A stretch of DNA of 64,000 bases from Actinoalloteichus caeruleus DSM 43889 (GTDB lineage Bacteria; Actinomycetota; Actinomycetes; Mycobacteriales; Pseudonocardiaceae): NCBI RefSeq assembly GCF_000429185.2, contig NZ_AUBJ02000001.1, positions 4,216,001-4,280,000 on the forward strand, written 5' to 3'. How positions within the stretch are numbered: position 1 is the stretch's first letter; each line of letters starts with the position of its first letter. Both the position numbers and the translations under genes were made by a program. Positions 62,284-64,000 of this stretch are shown here, piece by piece. The notes below the pieces were generated by a model. The model was not told where the DNA came from. It did no database searches and saw nothing but the letters and a program-made list of their open reading frames with translations.

Positions 62284-62730
62284 GGCCAACCACCCACCGG
62301 GTCGGCGGGCACCCGTCCAGCCGTCAACGCGAGCCTTGCTCGCGACGGCTACGGACGAGCTTGGTCACCGTGCTAGGCCAAACAGGGGCGGCGGCATACC
62401 AAGTCGACCGATAGCCCACCCTCCGACGGACAGGCAAGCTGGGTACCTGTCCCTACTTGCCGAACCGGGAGCCCAAGCGGGTCGCACCACACCTCCCGGC
62501 CGACGTGGTTCCCCTCTCCGAGGACGTGGCACATGGACGCGAGCATGACCCTGACCAACTGGCGGAAGTCGAGTCGGAGCAGCAACGGTTCCGACAACTG
62601 TGTCGAGGTGGGTTCCACGTCGGCCGTGGTGGCTGTGCGGGACACGAAGAACCGTGCAGGGGGAATGCTCGTCGTTGACCACGAGGTGTTCGCCGCCTTC
62701 GTCGGCTCCCTGAAGCGGACCGGCGTCTGA
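62284..62730. repeat. 447-bp inverted repeat arm, partner at 31191-31637
   Basis: Contains the conserved noncoding element and the second DUF397 gene; reverse complement of the left block without indels. Confidence 0.8.
62533..62730 (+). CDS. DUF397 protein (right copy b)
   Basis: A 65-aa protein (WRKSSRSSNGSDNCVEVGSTS, VRDTKNRAGGMLVV) about 85% identical to the one at 31191. It lies downstream of a 265-bp noncoding element rather than next to a regulator, which itself occurs three times in the window. Confidence 0.87.
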   Translation: MDASMTLTNWRKSSRSSNGSDNCVEVGSTSAVVAVRDTKNRAGGMLVVDHEVFAAFVGSLKRTGV

Positions 62731-62781
62731 GCCGCCCGTCTTGGGCGGAGGGGTTCGTGTCGCGGCGACCGGTTCACCCGG

Positions 62782-63342
62782 TCAAGTGGTAGGAGCGGCG
62801 AGACCGAGGCCGCGTCGCAGGGCGTCCACGGCGTGGCGGCGGTGGGAGATCCGGTGCTTCTCGGCCGTGTCCATCTCGGCGTACGTGCGGTCCTCGCCCT
62901 CCGGGATGAAGATGGAGTCGTAGCCGAACCCGTTGCCGCCCCGGGGTGCGTGGGCCACGCTCCCCCGCAGCGTCCCGGTGAAGACGCGCACGCCGTCGGC
63001 GTCCGCGTAGCCGAGGGCGGTGGTGGCCGTGGCGGCGCGGTTGGAGTAGCCGGCGGCCATCCGCACCAGGCCCTCGACCCCCTGCGCCTTGAGGAACCAC
63101 GCGATGAGGGGGCCGGGCAGCCCGTTCCAGGCGTCGAACGTGAGAGCCGTGTCGTCGACGAGCACCGGCGCCCGCCGGGTCCGGTAGGCCTGCGCGGCCT
63201 TGTGACGGACCACCTCCTCGACGTCCAGGGACTGGATCTCCACCAGCTCGTCCCGCACGGCGGTGACGGGAACGCCCAGCAGCTCGGTGTACTCCGCCGC
63301 CTTGCCCGCGTTCCCGGTGATCAGGGAAACCGCTGTGATCAT
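62782..63342 (-). CDS. RdgB/HAM1 non-canonical purine NTP pyrophosphatase
   Basis: A 186-aa ITPase-fold protein that hydrolyses dITP/XTP to monophosphates (family knowledge). Landmarks are SLITGNAGKAAEYTELLG, LVDDTALTFDAWNGLPGPLIAWFL and GFGYDSIFIPEGEDRTYAEM. ATG 63342 has GGAGG 7 nt upstream. The upstream frame stays open through an 8-bp tandem repeat, which would extend the N-terminus if an upstream start were used. The lower similarity to the standard SHRxxA motif (ISHRRHAVDAL) is acceptable for the family. Confidence 0.9.
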   Translation of the reverse strand: MITAVSLITGNAGKAAEYTELLGVPVTAVRDELVEIQSLDVEEVVRHKAAQAYRTRRAPVLVDDTALTFDAWNGLPGPLIAWFLKAQGVEGLVRMAAGYSNRAATATTALGYADADGVRVFTGTLRGSVAHAPRGGNGFGYDSIFIPEGEDRTYAEMDTAEKHRISHRRHAVDALRRGLGLAAPTT

Positions 63343-63352
63343 GCCGATCCTC

Positions 63353-63392
63353 CGGGTGCTCGGGTGCTCGGGTGCTCGGGCGCTCGGGTGTT
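63353..63392. repeat. 8-bp tandem repeat upstream of rdgB-like gene
   Basis: Five units: CGGGTGCT three times, then CGGGCGCT and CGGGTGTT, ending 10 bp before the ATG of the RdgB-family gene. It is in the 5' untranslated region. Confidence 0.75.
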
Positions 63393-63542
63393 CCGCGGCG
63401 GCGATGTCGCCCGCCGGGAGTTCCAGGTTGAACCGGTCGTGGCTGACCGACACCCGTCCGAACCCGGCGACCGTGAACGGGCGCACCTGATCGTCTCGTG
63501 GGTGCCGGAACATTCCGCCGGCGCGTCGCGTTTACTCGCGAC

Positions 63543-64000
63543 GTGACTTCTGTACAGCGGCGGGCCAGGGTCCGCGCCCCGGAGCTCACCGGGCGCGGCT
63601 GGTTGAACACGGGCGGTGAGACGGTCCGCCTCGCGGACCTGCGGGGCAAGGTCGTCCTGTTGGACTTCTGGACCTTTTGCTGCGTCAACTGCCTGCACGT
63701 CCTCGACGAGCTGCGTCCCCTGGAGGAGGAGTTCTCCGACGTCCTCGTGACGATCGGCGTCCACTCGCCGAAGTTCACCCACGAGGCTGACCCGGACGCC
63801 CTCGCCGCCGCCGTCGAGCGCTACTCGGTCGAGCACCCGGTGCTCGACGACCCCGAGCTGGTGACCTGGCAGAACTACGCGGTCAAGGCCTGGCCGACGT
63901 TGGTGTTGATCGACCCCGAGGGGTACGTGGTGCACGTCGCCGCCGGGGAGGGGCACGTCGAGACCCTGCGCGACCTGGTCGCGGAGATCGTCAGCGAGCA
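63543..64000 (+). CDS. Thioredoxin-like (NHL-repeat) protein, cut by the window end
   Basis: 152 residues are visible with no stop before 64000. A TlpA/thioredoxin-like domain is clear: ELTGRGWLNTGGETVRLADL, then VVLLDFWTFCCVNCLHVLDEL with the CxxC active site in FCCVNC, and AWPTLVLIDPEGYVV with cis-Pro. The WTFCCVNCLH motif is typical of the NHL-repeat thioredoxin family, so beta-propeller repeats are expected beyond the window. GTG 63543 is probably leaderless (TTTACT six bases upstream). Confidence 0.85.
   Translation, partial: MTSVQRRARVRAPELTGRGWLNTGGETVRLADLRGKVVLLDFWTFCCVNCLHVLDELRPLEEEFSDVLVTIGVHSPKFTHEADPDALAAAVERYSVEHPVLDDPELVTWQNYAVKAWPTLVLIDPEGYVVHVAAGEGHVETLRDLVAEIVSE

Overview
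The window is high-GC actinobacterial DNA, most plausibly from the Pseudonocardiaceae (inferred; no rRNA is present). The reasons are strong G/C at third codon positions, GTG starts, GTGA/ATGA stop-start overlaps, leaderless promoters in which a TANNNT-type -10 box lies 6-7 nt before the start codon, and families typical of that group (DUF397 proteins with DUF5753 regulators, HelR, KGGVGR ATPases). I saw no rRNA, tRNA, CRISPR array or insertion-sequence transposase.

Layout. 1-4.4 kb: a TetR gene with a long palindromic operator, then two tandemly duplicated ABC ATPase/permease pairs. 4.8-12.5 kb: an unknown gene, a 1.6-kb gene-free gap, an Hsp70-like membrane protein, TrmB and a frameshifted nitric oxide synthase-like remnant. 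12.6-17.7 kb: an ABC (FtsX-type) exporter divergent from a two-component system. 17.9-21 kb: a leaderless HEPN-like gene with an apparent frameshift, overlapping a KGGVGR-motif ATPase. 21-31 kb: a large Fe-S reductase, an SMR pump with its TetR regulator, and small regulators and enzymes including RidA, an LLM-class oxidoreductase, an immunity-like protein and a two-HTH MerR protein.

31.2-37.8 kb is the most interesting part. Duplicated DUF397/regulator fragments and a 786-bp inverted repeat lead into a lower-GC lasso peptide cluster on the minus strand: a 50-aa precursor (37586-37738), the cyclase, the RRE/PqqD protein, the leader peptidase and a PIMT-type methyltransferase. The precursor fits the rules for lasso leaders, with a predicted core of GNYSRPHSDDGDAGGYWSP. 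The cyclase has a single in-frame TAG where relatives have Glu. The methyltransferase suggests an aspartimide-type modification, but the only non-acceptor Asp residues lie outside the predicted ring, unlike the known examples.

38-45 kb: HelR, with a rifampicin-associated palindrome (RAE) upstream, a zinc-hook SMC-like ATPase with a HEPN-like partner (candidate defence pair), and a second SMR/TetR pair. 46-51 kb: a SigE-family sigma factor with a membrane partner, threonine aldolase, an aminotransferase and GNAT. 51-58 kb: a copper/iron-type operon (membrane protein, CopC, PCuAC, Dyp peroxidase, PepSY protein) and a P1B-type metal ATPase. 58.3-62.7 kb: a block of small unknown genes and a DUF5753/DUF397 locus that carries the second arms of the inverted repeats seen at 31-34 kb. 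62.8-64 kb: RdgB and the start of a thioredoxin-like protein.
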